From: an uncultured Clostridia bacterium
GTDB lineage: Bacteria; Bacillota; Clostridia; Christensenellales; Borkfalkiaceae
Length of the DNA: 43,061 bases
Reading direction: 5' to 3'
NCBI GenBank assembly: GCA_947625695.1
Contig: CANQPO010000011.1
Location: forward strand, 1-43,061
Of the stretch, positions 1 to 8,359 are shown piece after piece. The notes beneath the pieces are model-generated. The model had not been told where the DNA came from. It worked only from the letters and a program-made list of their open reading frames with translations, and made no database searches. Positions within the stretch are counted from its first letter, which is position 1; each line of letters opens with the position of its first letter. Both the position numbers and the translations under genes were made by a program.

Positions 1-158
1 ACAAGCTCGCCCCCGTGCAGGCAGAGCAGGCGCGCATTCTCACGGACAAGGGGTATCTGGGCGGCGTGCTCGCTTCGGGCGCGGAAAGAGCCTTCAAGAC
101 CGCCCGCAAAACGCTCTCCAAAGTCTACCGCAAAGTGGGCTTTTATCAGGGGGAATAA
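1..158 (+). CDS. trpS: Tryptophan--tRNA ligase, C-terminal end (partial)
   Basis: Only the last 51 codons lie in the window; the reading frame is open from the first base and stops at TAA 156-158. The visible residues end in KTLSKVYRKVGFYQGE. The pattern GAERA...ARKTLxKVYxKVGF is the usual C-terminal helix of bacterial class I tryptophanyl-tRNA synthetases, which charge tRNA-Trp in the cytoplasm. The catalytic HIGH and KMSKS motifs would lie upstream, outside the window. The stop codon overlaps the next start by one base (TAATG), so the downstream DUF5685 gene is probably co-transcribed and translationally coupled. Identification rests on a short tail, hence the moderate confidence. Confidence 0.72.
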   Translation, partial: KLAPVQAEQARILTDKGYLGGVLASGAERAFKTARKTLSKVYRKVGFYQGE

Positions 159-1021
159 TGTTCGGTTACGTTCGCTACGATCTGTCCAACCTGTTCGTCA
201 AGGACATGATGCTCTACAAGGCCCTCTATTGCGGGCTGTGCAAGAGCATCGGCGCAGCATGCGGACAGACGGCGCGCATCGGGCTTTCCTACGACATGAC
301 CTTCCTCTCCGCCTTACTCCACAACATGACGGGCACCGACGTCGTCATCGAAAAGCAGAACTGCTTCGAGCATACCGTCAAAAAGCGGCCGATCGCGAAA
401 GTGGACGACCTCACCAAGGCGCTCGGCGCGCTCAACACCGTGCTCGTCTATTATAAGCTGACGGACGACTTCGAGGACGGGGAGCGGGCGCGCGGCAAGC
501 GGCTGTGGTTCAAAAAGGGGTTCAAGCGGGCGAAGCGGGACTATCCCGAGATCACCGCCACCGTGGAGGCGTTCATGAAGGAACAGGCAAAAGCGGAAAA
601 GGAACAGAGTTCTTTGGACCGCGCCGCCGACCCCACGGCGAATATGATGGTAAAACTCTCCCGCCTTTTTCTGAAAGACAAGGCGGGCTCGGGCTCGGAC
701 GAGCTGTTTTACGCCCTCGGAAAATGGGTATATCTCATCGACGCCCTCGATGACTACGACAAGGACAAAAAGCGGGGAAACTTCAACCCGTTTGTCAGCG
801 AGTACGGCGAAAAGGACAAGGAGACGCTCATAAAGGAGCACGGCGAAGAGGTGAATTTTCTCTTCGACACGCTGTTTTACGATCTGCGCGAGGGGCTTGC
901 GGGCTGTAAATTTTATTTCAACCGCGACCTCACGGACAACGTCATTCTGCGCGGCATTCCTCTCGAGACGATGCGCGTTCTGCGGGGTGACCCTCCCGAA
1001 AAGATGACGGTGAATATTTAA
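158..1021 (+). CDS. DUF5685 family protein
   Basis: A 287-residue soluble-looking protein of unknown function. The N-terminus (MFGYVRYDLSNLFVKDMMLY, then YCGLCKSIG and the SYDMTFLSALL stretch) matches the pattern I know for DUF5685 proteins of Clostridia. A second conserved-looking acidic block near residues 190-210, DALDDYDKDKKRGNFNPF, contains several Asp residues that could bind a metal or phosphate; that is inference only. The Cys pair in YCGLC could be redox or metal active. The start codon overlaps the trpS stop by one base, and the next gene, a J-like protein, begins 19 bases after its stop. A small operon of unknown function is likely. No signal peptide or membrane segment is seen. 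Confidence 0.7.
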   Translation: MFGYVRYDLSNLFVKDMMLYKALYCGLCKSIGAACGQTARIGLSYDMTFLSALLHNMTGTDVVIEKQNCFEHTVKKRPIAKVDDLTKALGALNTVLVYYKLTDDFEDGERARGKRLWFKKGFKRAKRDYPEITATVEAFMKEQAKAEKEQSSLDRAADPTANMMVKLSRLFLKDKAGSGSDELFYALGKWVYLIDALDDYDKDKKRGNFNPFVSEYGEKDKETLIKEHGEEVNFLFDTLFYDLREGLAGCKFYFNRDLTDNVILRGIPLETMRVLRGDPPEKMTVNI

Positions 1022-1040
1022 CTTGACAAAAGGAATTGAT

Positions 1041-1640
1041 ATGACGAATTACGAAATTTTACAGGTGAGCGAAAACGCCACGGACGAGGAGATCGAGGAA
1101 GCCTACCGCAATCTCAAGGCAAAGTATAACGAGGAGCGCTGGCTGGACGGCGAAGCGGGCAACTGTGCCGCCCGCATGCTTGGCAAAATCGACGCTGCCT
1201 ATGAGGACGTCATGCGCGAGCGCAAGGAAAAGAGCGGGGGGAGCGGGCAGAACGCCCTCGATGAAGTCGCAAGCCTCATCCGCGAGGGCAAGATCGCCGA
1301 GGCGCAGGAAAAACTCGACTCCTTCAACGAGCGCACCGCGGAGTGGCACTACCTTCAATCGGTGGTGTTCTATAAAAAGAATTGGATCAACGAGAGCAAG
1401 AAACAGCTCGAGATCGCCATGCAGCTCGACGGCGCAAATCAAAAATACCGCGACGCGTATGAAAAACTGCGCGCCCGCGCCGACTACCGCGCACAGACGG
1501 GCGGGGCGGAGAACACCAACCCCAACCCCACGGCGGACGAACAGATGGGCGGAAATTGGTGCGCCAATTGCGCAAGTATCTGCTATACGTGGCTGTGCGT
1601 GAACTGTCTGTTCAATCTCTGCTGCGGTCTGTGTCATTAA
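1041..1640 (+). CDS. J-domain-like protein with Cys-rich tail, HPD motif absent
   Basis: About 199 residues from ATG 1041, preceded by an AAAAGGA ribosome-binding site; an in-frame TTG at 1023 is a less likely start. Residues 1-65 look like a J domain: NYEILQVSENATDEEIEEAYRNLKAKYN followed by a helix ending DAAYEDVM. The HPD loop that stimulates Hsp70 ATPase is replaced by NEE (KYNEER), so it is unlikely to act as a classical DnaJ co-chaperone. The middle (about 85-150) reads as TPR-like helices. The last 25 residues hold six cysteines (CANCASICYTWLCVNCLFNLCCGLCH region), which could form a metal knuckle or be lipidated or membrane-associated. It sits between a DUF5685 gene and a membrane protein; this trio may work together. 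Confidence 0.72.
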   Translation: MTNYEILQVSENATDEEIEEAYRNLKAKYNEERWLDGEAGNCAARMLGKIDAAYEDVMRERKEKSGGSGQNALDEVASLIREGKIAEAQEKLDSFNERTAEWHYLQSVVFYKKNWINESKKQLEIAMQLDGANQKYRDAYEKLRARADYRAQTGGAENTNPNPTADEQMGGNWCANCASICYTWLCVNCLFNLCCGLCH

Positions 1641-1652
1641 GGGCAAACGGTC

Positions 1653-2183
1653 ATGAAAAAGCCGACGAAATCGTTTGAGATCGCGCTGTCCGCCATCGCG
1701 GCGGCGTTTGCGGCGGGCTTTCTCATGCTCGGCACGCTCAACCCCTTTTTGCTCGCGACGGGGTATCTTGTCGCCACATTCGCGCTCATGGTCCCCCTTG
1801 CAAAGGACTTTGTGTGGGGGAGCGCGCTCGCCTATCTCGCGGCGGGGCTCCTCGCCCTTCCGCTCGGGCTGTGGAAGATCGTCCCCTACGCCGTGTTCTT
1901 CGGGCTGCACCCCATCGTAAATTATCTGCAGAAGAAGTACGTAAAACGCACCCCGTTCAAGGTTTTGTGCCTCATCGCAAAGGCGGTGTGGTTCGATTTT
2001 GCAATGTGGCTCTCCTTTTTCGTACTCACAACTATGGCGGGAATGGAATTTCCCGAATATATCACCACCTTTTTCTATTACATCATCTTCCTCGGCGGCA
2101 CGCTGTTTTTTGTCGTGTACGATATTATGATATTCTTCTGTCAGCGCTCGGTGGATATTGCCGTCCGCCGCATACGGAGGTGA
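1653..2183 (+). CDS. Hypothetical polytopic membrane protein
   Basis: A 176-residue protein with about five hydrophobic segments (roughly residues 8-30, 32-50, 55-75, 108-128, 135-160) separated by short Lys/Arg-rich loops, so an inner-membrane protein. I do not recognise a family with confidence. Its size and helix number resemble small substrate-binding S components of ECF transporters, but no diagnostic motif is seen. It begins 12 bases after the J-like gene, with AAGGG overlapping that gene's stop as a possible ribosome-binding site. It runs into rlmD, whose start lies 4 bases past its stop. It is probably the third member of the trpS-DUF5685-J-like operon. Confidence 0.6.
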   Translation: MKKPTKSFEIALSAIAAAFAAGFLMLGTLNPFLLATGYLVATFALMVPLAKDFVWGSALAYLAAGLLALPLGLWKIVPYAVFFGLHPIVNYLQKKYVKRTPFKVLCLIAKAVWFDFAMWLSFFVLTTMAGMEFPEYITTFFYYIIFLGGTLFFVVYDIMIFFCQRSVDIAVRRIRR

Positions 2184-2187
2184 GGAT

Positions 2188-3573
2188 ATGGAAAAAAACG
2201 ACGTCATCATCGGCAGCGCGGAGGCGCTCGGCACGAACGGAGAGGGGATCGTCCGCAAGGACGGTGTCACTATATTCGTGCCTTTTTTATTGACGGGGGA
2301 GCGCGCTTCCATAAAGATCCTCAACTGTAAGGGGAATATCGCCTACGGCAAGGTCGTGGAAATTTTCACGCCCGCAGAGGAGCGGGTCCGCCCCGAGTGC
2401 CCCGTATTCGGTCGCTGCGGCGGGTGCAGACTGCAACACATAAAATACCGCTACCAGCTCGGTATCAAGCAAAACCTCGTCAAAGAGGCGCTCAAAAAGA
2501 TCAGCGGGCTCAACTGCCCCGTCTCCCGCCCCGAACGGAGCGAGAAGGAGTACGGCTACCGCAACAAATTGCAGCTTCCCATCGGCCGGCAGAACGGCAA
2601 AAACGTCATCGGCTTCTATGCCGAGCGTTCGCACCGCATCGTGCCCACCACCGCCTGTCCCATCCACCCCGCTTGGTCGGAAAAGCTCATCGCGGCGGTG
2701 TATCAATTCATGGAGACGTGCGGGCTCGACGGCTACGACGAGGCGACGGGTACGGGCACTTTGCGCCACATCGTCGTGCGGGAACTCAAGCGCAAGTACA
2801 TCGTCACCCTCGTCACCACGGAGCGCACCCTGAACGGCGTGGACTATTTTCTCTTTCTGCTCGACAAAATTTTCAGCGAATACAGCTTCTATCTCAACTA
2901 CAACCCCGAGCGCACCAACGTCGTGTTCGGCAAGGAGTTCACTCTGCTCAAAGGACGGGGTTTTTACGAGTGCTCGGAGGGAGGCATTTCTTTCGAGGCG
3001 GGCCCGAACACCTTCGTGCAGGTGAACGAGGGGGTGCGCGGCAAGCTCTACGACCGCGCCGTGTCCCTTGTGGAAGAGGGAGAGACGGTCGTCGATTGCT
3101 ATGCCGGCGGCGGGCTCCTCACCGCCATGTTCGCGCAGAAGTGCGGGCGGGCCTACGGCATTGAGATCGTCCCCGAGGCGACGGACTGCGCCAACATGCT
3201 CGCCGAGGGCAACGGGCTCAAGGAGAAGATGACAAACATCAACGGCGCGGTGGAGGACATCTTGCCCAAACTGCTTCAAGAAGTGCCCCTTGCAACCGTC
3301 GTGCTCGACCCGCCCCGCGCAGGCGCAGACAGGAGCGTCCTCGACGCCATTATCGAAAACGGGGTACAAAAAGTACTCTACATCAGCTGCAATCCCGCAA
3401 CGCTTGCGCGCGATTTAGGGCTCCTTACGGGCAGCTTACAGCCCAACGAAAAGGGGGAACTTGTCAAGGCCGAAAACTCCGAACTTCGCTACAAAGTGGA
3501 GCTCGTCCGGCCTTTCGACATGTTCCCGCAGACAAAGTGGATAGAGACCCTCGTGCTGCTCACGAGGGAATAA
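2188..3573 (+). CDS. rlmD: 23S rRNA (uracil-5-)-methyltransferase, RlmD/RumA family
   Basis: A 461-residue SAM-dependent methyltransferase that makes 5-methyluridine in 23S rRNA (TrmA/RumA family). The start ATG 2188 follows a strong GGAGGTGAGG site; the frame is open further upstream but lacks a better start. An N-terminal TRAM-like beta domain (about 1-60) is followed by the 4Fe-4S cysteines of CPVFGRCGGCRLQH and a later TTACPIHP. The methyltransferase domain has DCYAGGGLLT for SAM binding, VLDPPRAG, and the catalytic cysteine in YISCNPATLARD. Length and motif order are normal for the family. Gram-positive members may modify U747, U1939 or both; which one cannot be told here. Confidence 0.92.
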   Translation: MEKNDVIIGSAEALGTNGEGIVRKDGVTIFVPFLLTGERASIKILNCKGNIAYGKVVEIFTPAEERVRPECPVFGRCGGCRLQHIKYRYQLGIKQNLVKEALKKISGLNCPVSRPERSEKEYGYRNKLQLPIGRQNGKNVIGFYAERSHRIVPTTACPIHPAWSEKLIAAVYQFMETCGLDGYDEATGTGTLRHIVVRELKRKYIVTLVTTERTLNGVDYFLFLLDKIFSEYSFYLNYNPERTNVVFGKEFTLLKGRGFYECSEGGISFEAGPNTFVQVNEGVRGKLYDRAVSLVEEGETVVDCYAGGGLLTAMFAQKCGRAYGIEIVPEATDCANMLAEGNGLKEKMTNINGAVEDILPKLLQEVPLATVVLDPPRAGADRSVLDAIIENGVQKVLYISCNPATLARDLGLLTGSLQPNEKGELVKAENSELRYKVELVRPFDMFPQTKWIETLVLLTRE

Positions 3574-3599
3574 AAAAACATCAAAAAGGAGAATACAGT

Positions 3600-3941
3600 A
3601 TGCCTTTTATCGACAGCAAAGTGACCGTCAAAATGACGGAAGCGCAAAAGGAGCACATCAAAGCGGAGCTTGGGAAGGCGGTCTCCCTTCTTCACAAGGG
3701 GGAGAGCTATCTCATGGTCGGTTTTGCGGACGGGTACGACCTCTACTTCGCGGGCAAGAAGCTCGAGAAGGGGGCGTATGTGGAAGTCAGCCTCTTCGGC
3801 AAGGCTTCGCCCTCCGATTACGACAAGATGACGGGCAAAATCTGCGCTATTCTTTCCGAGGAGCTCGGCATTCCCGGGAATGCCGTCTACGTCACCTATC
3901 ACGGCATTTCCGATTGGGGCTGGAACGGCTCGAATTTTTGA
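3600..3941 (+). CDS. MIF/phenylpyruvate tautomerase family protein
   Basis: 113 residues from ATG 3600, preceded by AAAAAGGAGA. It reads MPFIDSKVTVKMTEAQKEHIKAEL, with proline directly after the initiator Met; in the tautomerase superfamily this Pro becomes the N-terminal catalytic base. The length and the C-terminal motif YVTYHGISDWGWNGSNF match macrophage-migration-inhibitory-factor-like tautomerases (MIF proteins end with NMNAANVGWNNSTF-type sequences). The physiological substrate in bacteria of this type is not known. It follows rlmD by 26 bases and may share its transcript; the V-ATPase promoter begins just after it. Confidence 0.85.
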   Translation: MPFIDSKVTVKMTEAQKEHIKAELGKAVSLLHKGESYLMVGFADGYDLYFAGKKLEKGAYVEVSLFGKASPSDYDKMTGKICAILSEELGIPGNAVYVTYHGISDWGWNGSNF

Positions 3942-3959
3942 GTAAGCCTTTCAAAATGC

Positions 3960-3988
3960 TTGCTTTCCGTTTGGGGAAATGCTAAAAT
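3960..3988 (+). promoter_or_regulatory. Predicted sigma-A promoter of the V-ATPase operon
   Basis: A -35 box TTGCTT (3960-3965) and a -10 box TAAAAT (3983-3988) are separated by exactly 17 bases. The -10 lies 26 bases before the first V-ATPase gene, giving a short leader. The same TTGCTT-17-TAAAAT pair occurs on the minus strand at 22277-22305. Confidence 0.65.
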
Positions 3989-4014
3989 AGGGAAAGCTAC
4001 GGCGGTATAAAATC

Positions 4015-4326
4015 ATGGAAAATACGATCATCGGTGAAATCGCAAAGGCGGAGGAAGAGGGCGCAAAGCGCAAGGAAGAGAGCGAAGCGCGCGCCCGCGT
4101 TCTGCTTGCCGAAGCGGAGGACCGCGCGTCCGAAATTCTCAAAAATGCGGAGACGGACTGCGCGATGTTGCGCGTAAACGGCGTAAAAGAGGCGGAGGCG
4201 CAGGCCTCGGCCGCCTATGAGCGCACGCTCTCTCTCGCCGCGAAAGAGGCGAAGGAGTACGCGGACGGCATTCTCGAGCGCACCGACGTGTATGTTGCGG
4301 AGATCGTGGGGAGGATCGTCAAGTGA
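4015..4326 (+). CDS. ntpF: V-type ATP synthase subunit G/H (peripheral stalk)
   Basis: A 103-residue, highly charged, Ala/Glu/Lys-rich protein predicted to be one long helix (for example AKAEEEGAKRKEESEARARVLLAEAE). This is the form of the small peripheral-stalk subunit that pairs with subunit E in bacterial and archaeal V/A-type ATPases. It is first in the operon, the place this subunit holds in the Enterococcus ntp and clostridial V-ATPase operons. Sequence alone is low complexity, so the assignment leans on position. Its stop overlaps the GTG start of subunit I. Confidence 0.85.
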   Translation: MENTIIGEIAKAEEEGAKRKEESEARARVLLAEAEDRASEILKNAETDCAMLRVNGVKEAEAQASAAYERTLSLAAKEAKEYADGILERTDVYVAEIVGRIVK

Positions 4327-6278
4327 TCGAGCGGATGAGAAAATTAAATCTCATCGCCCTTTCCTACGAGCGCGACCGGCTCCTCGACGTCCTCGAACGC
4401 ACGGGGGCGGCGGAAGTCAAACTGCACGCCGAAACGGAGGGCACGCAGCCCCTGCCCGAGGAGGGCGGGGAACTTTCCGCGCGCCTCAACGAGTGGGAAA
4501 CCGCCCTTGAGACCCTCCTTTCGGAGTCCGAAAAATACGCCAAGGAGCACGGGATCAAGGACTTCTCCCTTCCCAAAGAAGAGACGGTCAGCTACCGTGA
4601 ATTTCTCGCCGCGCGGGAAAATTTATCCGCGGCGGACGAACTTGTACAGAATATCAACGCTCTTTTAAGCGGCAAAAGCGGCGCCATTTCCGAACAGGCG
4701 CGCATTGCCCGCGCCCTTTCGGCGGCGGGTCCCTACCGCGAAGCGAGGGCGTTTTCTTCTTATGTAAATACCCGCCATACGGTCACAAAGTTGGGGCTCG
4801 TTCCCTCCGCCGCATGGGGGGATTGCCAAAAACAGCTCGGCGAGCTCTCCCTTTCCGCTTACGAAGCGGCAGAGGGCGAGAACGTCCTTCTCTCCGTTAC
4901 CGTACATAAGAGCGCTCTTTCCGAGCTCGAACAAATTTTGGGCGGTGCGGGCTTTGTCTCCTGCCCCTACACGGGGGAACAGACGGGGGAGGAACTTCTC
5001 GCCTCTTTGGACGAAGAGCTCGAAGGGGAGAAGAAAAAGCAGGAGGAGGCCGAAAAGGCGCTCTTCTCCCTTGCGCCCGCCGTCAAGGAACTGCGGCTGT
5101 ATTGCGACGCGCTCGGTTTCGAGCTCGAAAAGGCCGAACAGGCGGCAAAGCTCAGGGGCACGGAGCGTACCTTCCTCTTGGAAGCGTTCGTTCCCGCCGC
5201 CAAGGAAAACGACGTAAAAGCCGCCCTCGACGGGAGCGGGATCACGGTGTTCTACGAATTTTCCGACCCCGCCAAGGACGAGTTTGTCCCCACCCTCTTA
5301 AAGAACAACAAAGTCGTCGAAAATTTCGAGGCGATCACGAATATGTACTCCCCGCCGAACGCGCGGGAATTCGACCCCAACACGGTGATGTCCTTCTTTT
5401 ACAGCGTCTTTTTGGGGTTCATCATGGCGGACGTCGGCTATGGGCTCTTGATGATGCTCGGCGGCGGCTTCCTCTATTTCAAGAACCGCGCCAAGAAGGG
5501 CGGGATCAAGTCCCTCGCGGGCGTGTTTGCGATCGGCGGAATTTTCGCCGTCGTTTGGGGAATTTTGTTCAATTCGATTTTGGGCATACAATTTCTGCCC
5601 TTTACGGTCATGCCCGACCCGCAGCATACGACTTGGAAATTCGTCGGCATCGACATTCCCGCCATGCTCATCATCAGCATGCTCATCGGCATTGCGCAGA
5701 TCTGCGCGGGGTATCTCTGCAAATTCTGGCAGGAGTGCAGAAGGGGCCATTTTTGGGACGGCTTGTTCGACGGCGTCACGTGGGCGGTCTTTTCGGTGGG
5801 CATGGCGCTCGCCGTCGTCGGTCTCACCGAAGAATTCGGTCTCTCTCGGTTCACTATGGTAGGCGGAATTATCGCCGCCTCGGCGCTCGCAGTGTCCGTC
5901 CTCACGGCGGGTCGGCACGAAAAGTTTTTGGGCAAATTCACCAAGGGCTTCGGCGCGCTGTACGGCATCATCAACTATGTTTCGGACGTTTTGAGCTATG
6001 CCCGCCTCTACGGGCTCATGCTCTCGGGCGCGGTCATCGCGCAGATCATCTCGCAGTACGGGGTGCAATTCCTGACGGGCGGCAACGTCGCGCTCATGAT
6101 CTTGGGCGCGGTCCTCATGGTGGTGGGGCACCTGTTCAACCTCGCCATGAGCCTTCTCGGAGCATACATTCACGACGCAAGATTGCAATATGTGGAATTT
6201 TACGGCAGATTCTTCCAAGGGGAGGGGGAGCTCTTCGCTCCGCTCGGCTCCAAGCGCAAGTACGTGCGCGTGATATAA
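4323..6278 (+). CDS. ntpI: V-type ATP synthase subunit I (membrane stator, a-subunit)
   Basis: 651 residues from a GTG start that overlaps the previous stop (GTGA); the ATG at 4335 is an alternative. The N-terminal half (about 1-340) is a soluble coiled-coil arm rich in Glu/Lys. The C-terminal half has about seven membrane segments starting with FYSVFLGFIMADVGYGLLMM, a signature of this subunit. The ion-channel segment VLSYARLYGLMLSGAVIA holds a conserved arginine (about residue 561) that faces the rotor-ring glutamate. This subunit forms the half-channels that let Na+ or H+ reach the ring. Length is normal (about 640-660). Confidence 0.95.
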   Translation: MIERMRKLNLIALSYERDRLLDVLERTGAAEVKLHAETEGTQPLPEEGGELSARLNEWETALETLLSESEKYAKEHGIKDFSLPKEETVSYREFLAARENLSAADELVQNINALLSGKSGAISEQARIARALSAAGPYREARAFSSYVNTRHTVTKLGLVPSAAWGDCQKQLGELSLSAYEAAEGENVLLSVTVHKSALSELEQILGGAGFVSCPYTGEQTGEELLASLDEELEGEKKKQEEAEKALFSLAPAVKELRLYCDALGFELEKAEQAAKLRGTERTFLLEAFVPAAKENDVKAALDGSGITVFYEFSDPAKDEFVPTLLKNNKVVENFEAITNMYSPPNAREFDPNTVMSFFYSVFLGFIMADVGYGLLMMLGGGFLYFKNRAKKGGIKSLAGVFAIGGIFAVVWGILFNSILGIQFLPFTVMPDPQHTTWKFVGIDIPAMLIISMLIGIAQICAGYLCKFWQECRRGHFWDGLFDGVTWAVFSVGMALAVVGLTEEFGLSRFTMVGGIIAASALAVSVLTAGRHEKFLGKFTKGFGALYGIINYVSDVLSYARLYGLMLSGAVIAQIISQYGVQFLTGGNVALMILGAVLMVVGHLFNLAMSLLGAYIHDARLQYVEFYGRFFQGEGELFAPLGSKRKYVRVI

Positions 6279-6315
6279 AACGAAAAAACAAAGTGAAAAC
6301 TTTTGGAGGTAAACA

Positions 6316-6873
6316 ATGTTCACTACAGGTTACGTCATTGCATTGGTGGGGGTCGCGCTCTGCGTCCTGCTCTGCGGCGTAGGTTCGGCGATCGGTCTTT
6401 ACAAGACGGGTAGCGCCGCGGCGGGCGTTTTGGGGGAAAATCCCAAGCTCTTCGGTAAGGTCTTGGTGCTCGTGCTCCTTCCCGCCACGCAGGGGATTTA
6501 CGGCTTCATTATCGCCATCATCGCCGGGCGTCAGCTCACAGCCATCAATACGGAAATCGCAGAGATCGCAAGCGCGGGCGGCATCGCGGGCGCGGGCGGC
6601 ATGTTGTCGCAGGGCTGGGCGATCTTCTGCGCAGTCCTTCCCATGACGGTCTCGGGTCTTGTCACGGGCATCTTCCAGGGCAAGGCGGCGGTCAACTGCA
6701 TCCATGCGGTCGGCAAGCAGGAGAGTTTGGGCGGCAAGCTCGTTCTCTATCCCGCAATGATCGAGTTCTACGCGATCCTGGGTCTGCTCATCTCCATCAT
6801 CTTGGTCTCCGCGGTGCCCGTTCTCTCTTACGTGCCCGTGGAAAACGCAACGGCGGCTTTGAGCCTTCTTTAA
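6316..6873 (+). CDS. ntpK: V-type ATP synthase subunit K (rotor ring, Na+-type ligands)
   Basis: A 185-residue proteolipid with four membrane helices, i.e. two fused hairpins as in Enterococcus hirae NtpK; the site TTTGGAGGT precedes it. The ion site of the E. hirae Na+ pump (L61, T64, Q65, Q110, E139) has visible counterparts: L55, T58 and Q59 in LLPATQGIYGF, Q121 in GIFQGKAA, and E150 in YPAMIEFYAILG. The E150 equivalent occurs only in the second hairpin, as in NtpK. The loop between helices 2 and 3 is about 17 residues longer than in E. hirae. The ligand set suggests Na+ rather than H+ transport; that is inference from the motif. Confidence 0.95.
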   Translation: MFTTGYVIALVGVALCVLLCGVGSAIGLYKTGSAAAGVLGENPKLFGKVLVLVLLPATQGIYGFIIAIIAGRQLTAINTEIAEIASAGGIAGAGGMLSQGWAIFCAVLPMTVSGLVTGIFQGKAAVNCIHAVGKQESLGGKLVLYPAMIEFYAILGLLISIILVSAVPVLSYVPVENATAALSLL

Positions 6874-6876
6874 GCC

Positions 6877-7443
6877 ATGGGAAAGGAAGATATCATCGCG
6901 CGCATTCTCTCCGACGCCGACGCGGAAGCGGGAAAGATCGTAGAGACGGCGCAAAAAAACGCCGCGGACAGGATCGCCGAGGCGGAGGAAGGGGCAAAGA
7001 GCCTCAAAGCGGAGACGGAAGAGGAGATTTCCGCGCGCGCAAAACGCATTTCCGAGGGGAAAGCGGCGGCGGCGCGGCTCGATTCTTCCAAACTTTTGCT
7101 TGCCGAAAAGAGGCGGGTCATCGACGAAATCTATGCCCGCGCCTTAAACGCGCTCCTTGCCTTGGGCGAGCACGAGAGCTTGGTCCTTGTCGAGCGGCTC
7201 TTAAAAGAGAATGCCGAAGAGGGGGACGAAGTGGTGTTTGCGTCCGACTATCCCCATGCTTTAAAGGCGGCGCGGCTTCCCGTTGTCGCCGAAAAGAAAC
7301 TGAAGATCGGCAAATCGCAGGGCACGGGCGGCGGCTTTGTGCTCCGCGGAAAGGCGTGCGATAAGGACGTGACCTTCCGCGCCCTCCTTGCGTTCGACCG
7401 CGAAAAGAGCGAACCCGCGCTCGCGGCACGGTTATTCAAATAA
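6877..7443 (+). CDS. ntpE: V-type ATP synthase subunit E (peripheral stalk)
   Basis: A 188-residue protein, starting 3 bases after the ntpK stop. Residues 1-90 form a charged Ala/Glu/Lys-rich helix that would coil with the G/H subunit. The C-terminal half is a globular domain (LPVVAEKKLKIGKSQGTGGGFVLRGKACDKDVTF) typical of subunit E, which caps the catalytic head. The glycine-rich GTGGGFVL is a common feature of this family. Size and operon position between K and C are as expected. Confidence 0.92.
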   Translation: MGKEDIIARILSDADAEAGKIVETAQKNAADRIAEAEEGAKSLKAETEEEISARAKRISEGKAAAARLDSSKLLLAEKRRVIDEIYARALNALLALGEHESLVLVERLLKENAEEGDEVVFASDYPHALKAARLPVVAEKKLKIGKSQGTGGGFVLRGKACDKDVTFRALLAFDREKSEPALAARLFK

Positions 7444-7447
7444 GCAA

Positions 7448-8359
7448 ATGATCGCAACCGTCTACACAAACGGCGTCATCGCCGTCAAAGAGAAGTCCCT
7501 GCTGGGCGAAAAACTGCTCCGCTTTGCCGAAATGAGCGCGGAGGAGGTCTTTCGCGCCCTCACGGAGAGCGGCTTCGGCGGCGGCTCGGAGGCAAAGAGC
7601 GTATCGGATGGCGAACTTTTGTGCCGCGCGGAGGAGGCAGTGCTCGACGCGTTTATCCGCGAATACGCCCCCTCGCAGGCGATCAAAGAGTATCTCTTCG
7701 CCCCGCGCGATTTTCACAATCTCAAGGCGCTCATCAAGGCGAGACTGCTCGGCTCCGACCCCGCGCCCATGCTCGCTTCGGAGGGAATGCGCTCTGTCGA
7801 AGAGCTCGAAAACTTGCTCGAGAGCGGCGCATACATCAAGGAACTTCCCGAAAACGCTTCGGGTGCGGAGATCGGCGCGGCGCTCGATAAGGCGCTGTAT
7901 ATTCACCTCTTCAAGGCGTGCAAGGGGAGCCCCCTCCTCAAAAAGCTGCTCGTCGGCAGAGTGGACAGGTTAAATATTTTAACGGCTCTGCGCGCTTCGG
8001 ACAAGGAGTTCGCGGAGAGCTTGTATCTCGCAGGCGGAAAGCTGAAAAAAGAGACGCTTGGCGAGCTGTTCGACGGCAACGGGGAAGCGCTCAAACGCAC
8101 CCCGTATGTACCATTTTACAAATCGGCGCTTTCGGCCAAGGAAGCGGGGAAACCGTTTACTGAGGCGGAGCGCGCCCTCGACAGGTTCGAGGCGGAATAT
8201 TTCGGAGAGCACAAGTATGAGCTTGCGGGCAAGGAGCCCTTCCTCTACTACGTGTTCCGCCGCAGGGCGGAGATTGCGGATGTGCGCATTTTGCTCGTCT
8301 GCCTGAACGCGGGGCTCTCCGAGCAAGAGATCAAAAAGAGACTGAGAGCAATATGGTAG
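7448..8359 (+). CDS. ntpC: V-type ATP synthase subunit C (central stalk/ring coupler)
   Basis: 303 residues from ATG 7448, 4 bases after the subunit E stop. An upstream in-frame ATG at 7388 lies inside ntpE and is not the start. The all-helical sequence, with repeated motifs such as PRDFHNLKALIKARLLG, DRLNILTALRA and RRRAEIADVRILLVC, is characteristic of the V-ATPase C/d subunit, the funnel that sits on the K ring and receives the central shaft. It somewhat lacks the usual N-terminal Y/F-rich start, but length is close to normal (about 330). Its end overlaps the start of subunit F. Confidence 0.9.
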   Translation: MIATVYTNGVIAVKEKSLLGEKLLRFAEMSAEEVFRALTESGFGGGSEAKSVSDGELLCRAEEAVLDAFIREYAPSQAIKEYLFAPRDFHNLKALIKARLLGSDPAPMLASEGMRSVEELENLLESGAYIKELPENASGAEIGAALDKALYIHLFKACKGSPLLKKLLVGRVDRLNILTALRASDKEFAESLYLAGGKLKKETLGELFDGNGEALKRTPYVPFYKSALSAKEAGKPFTEAERALDRFEAEYFGEHKYELAGKEPFLYYVFRRRAEIADVRILLVCLNAGLSEQEIKKRLRAIW

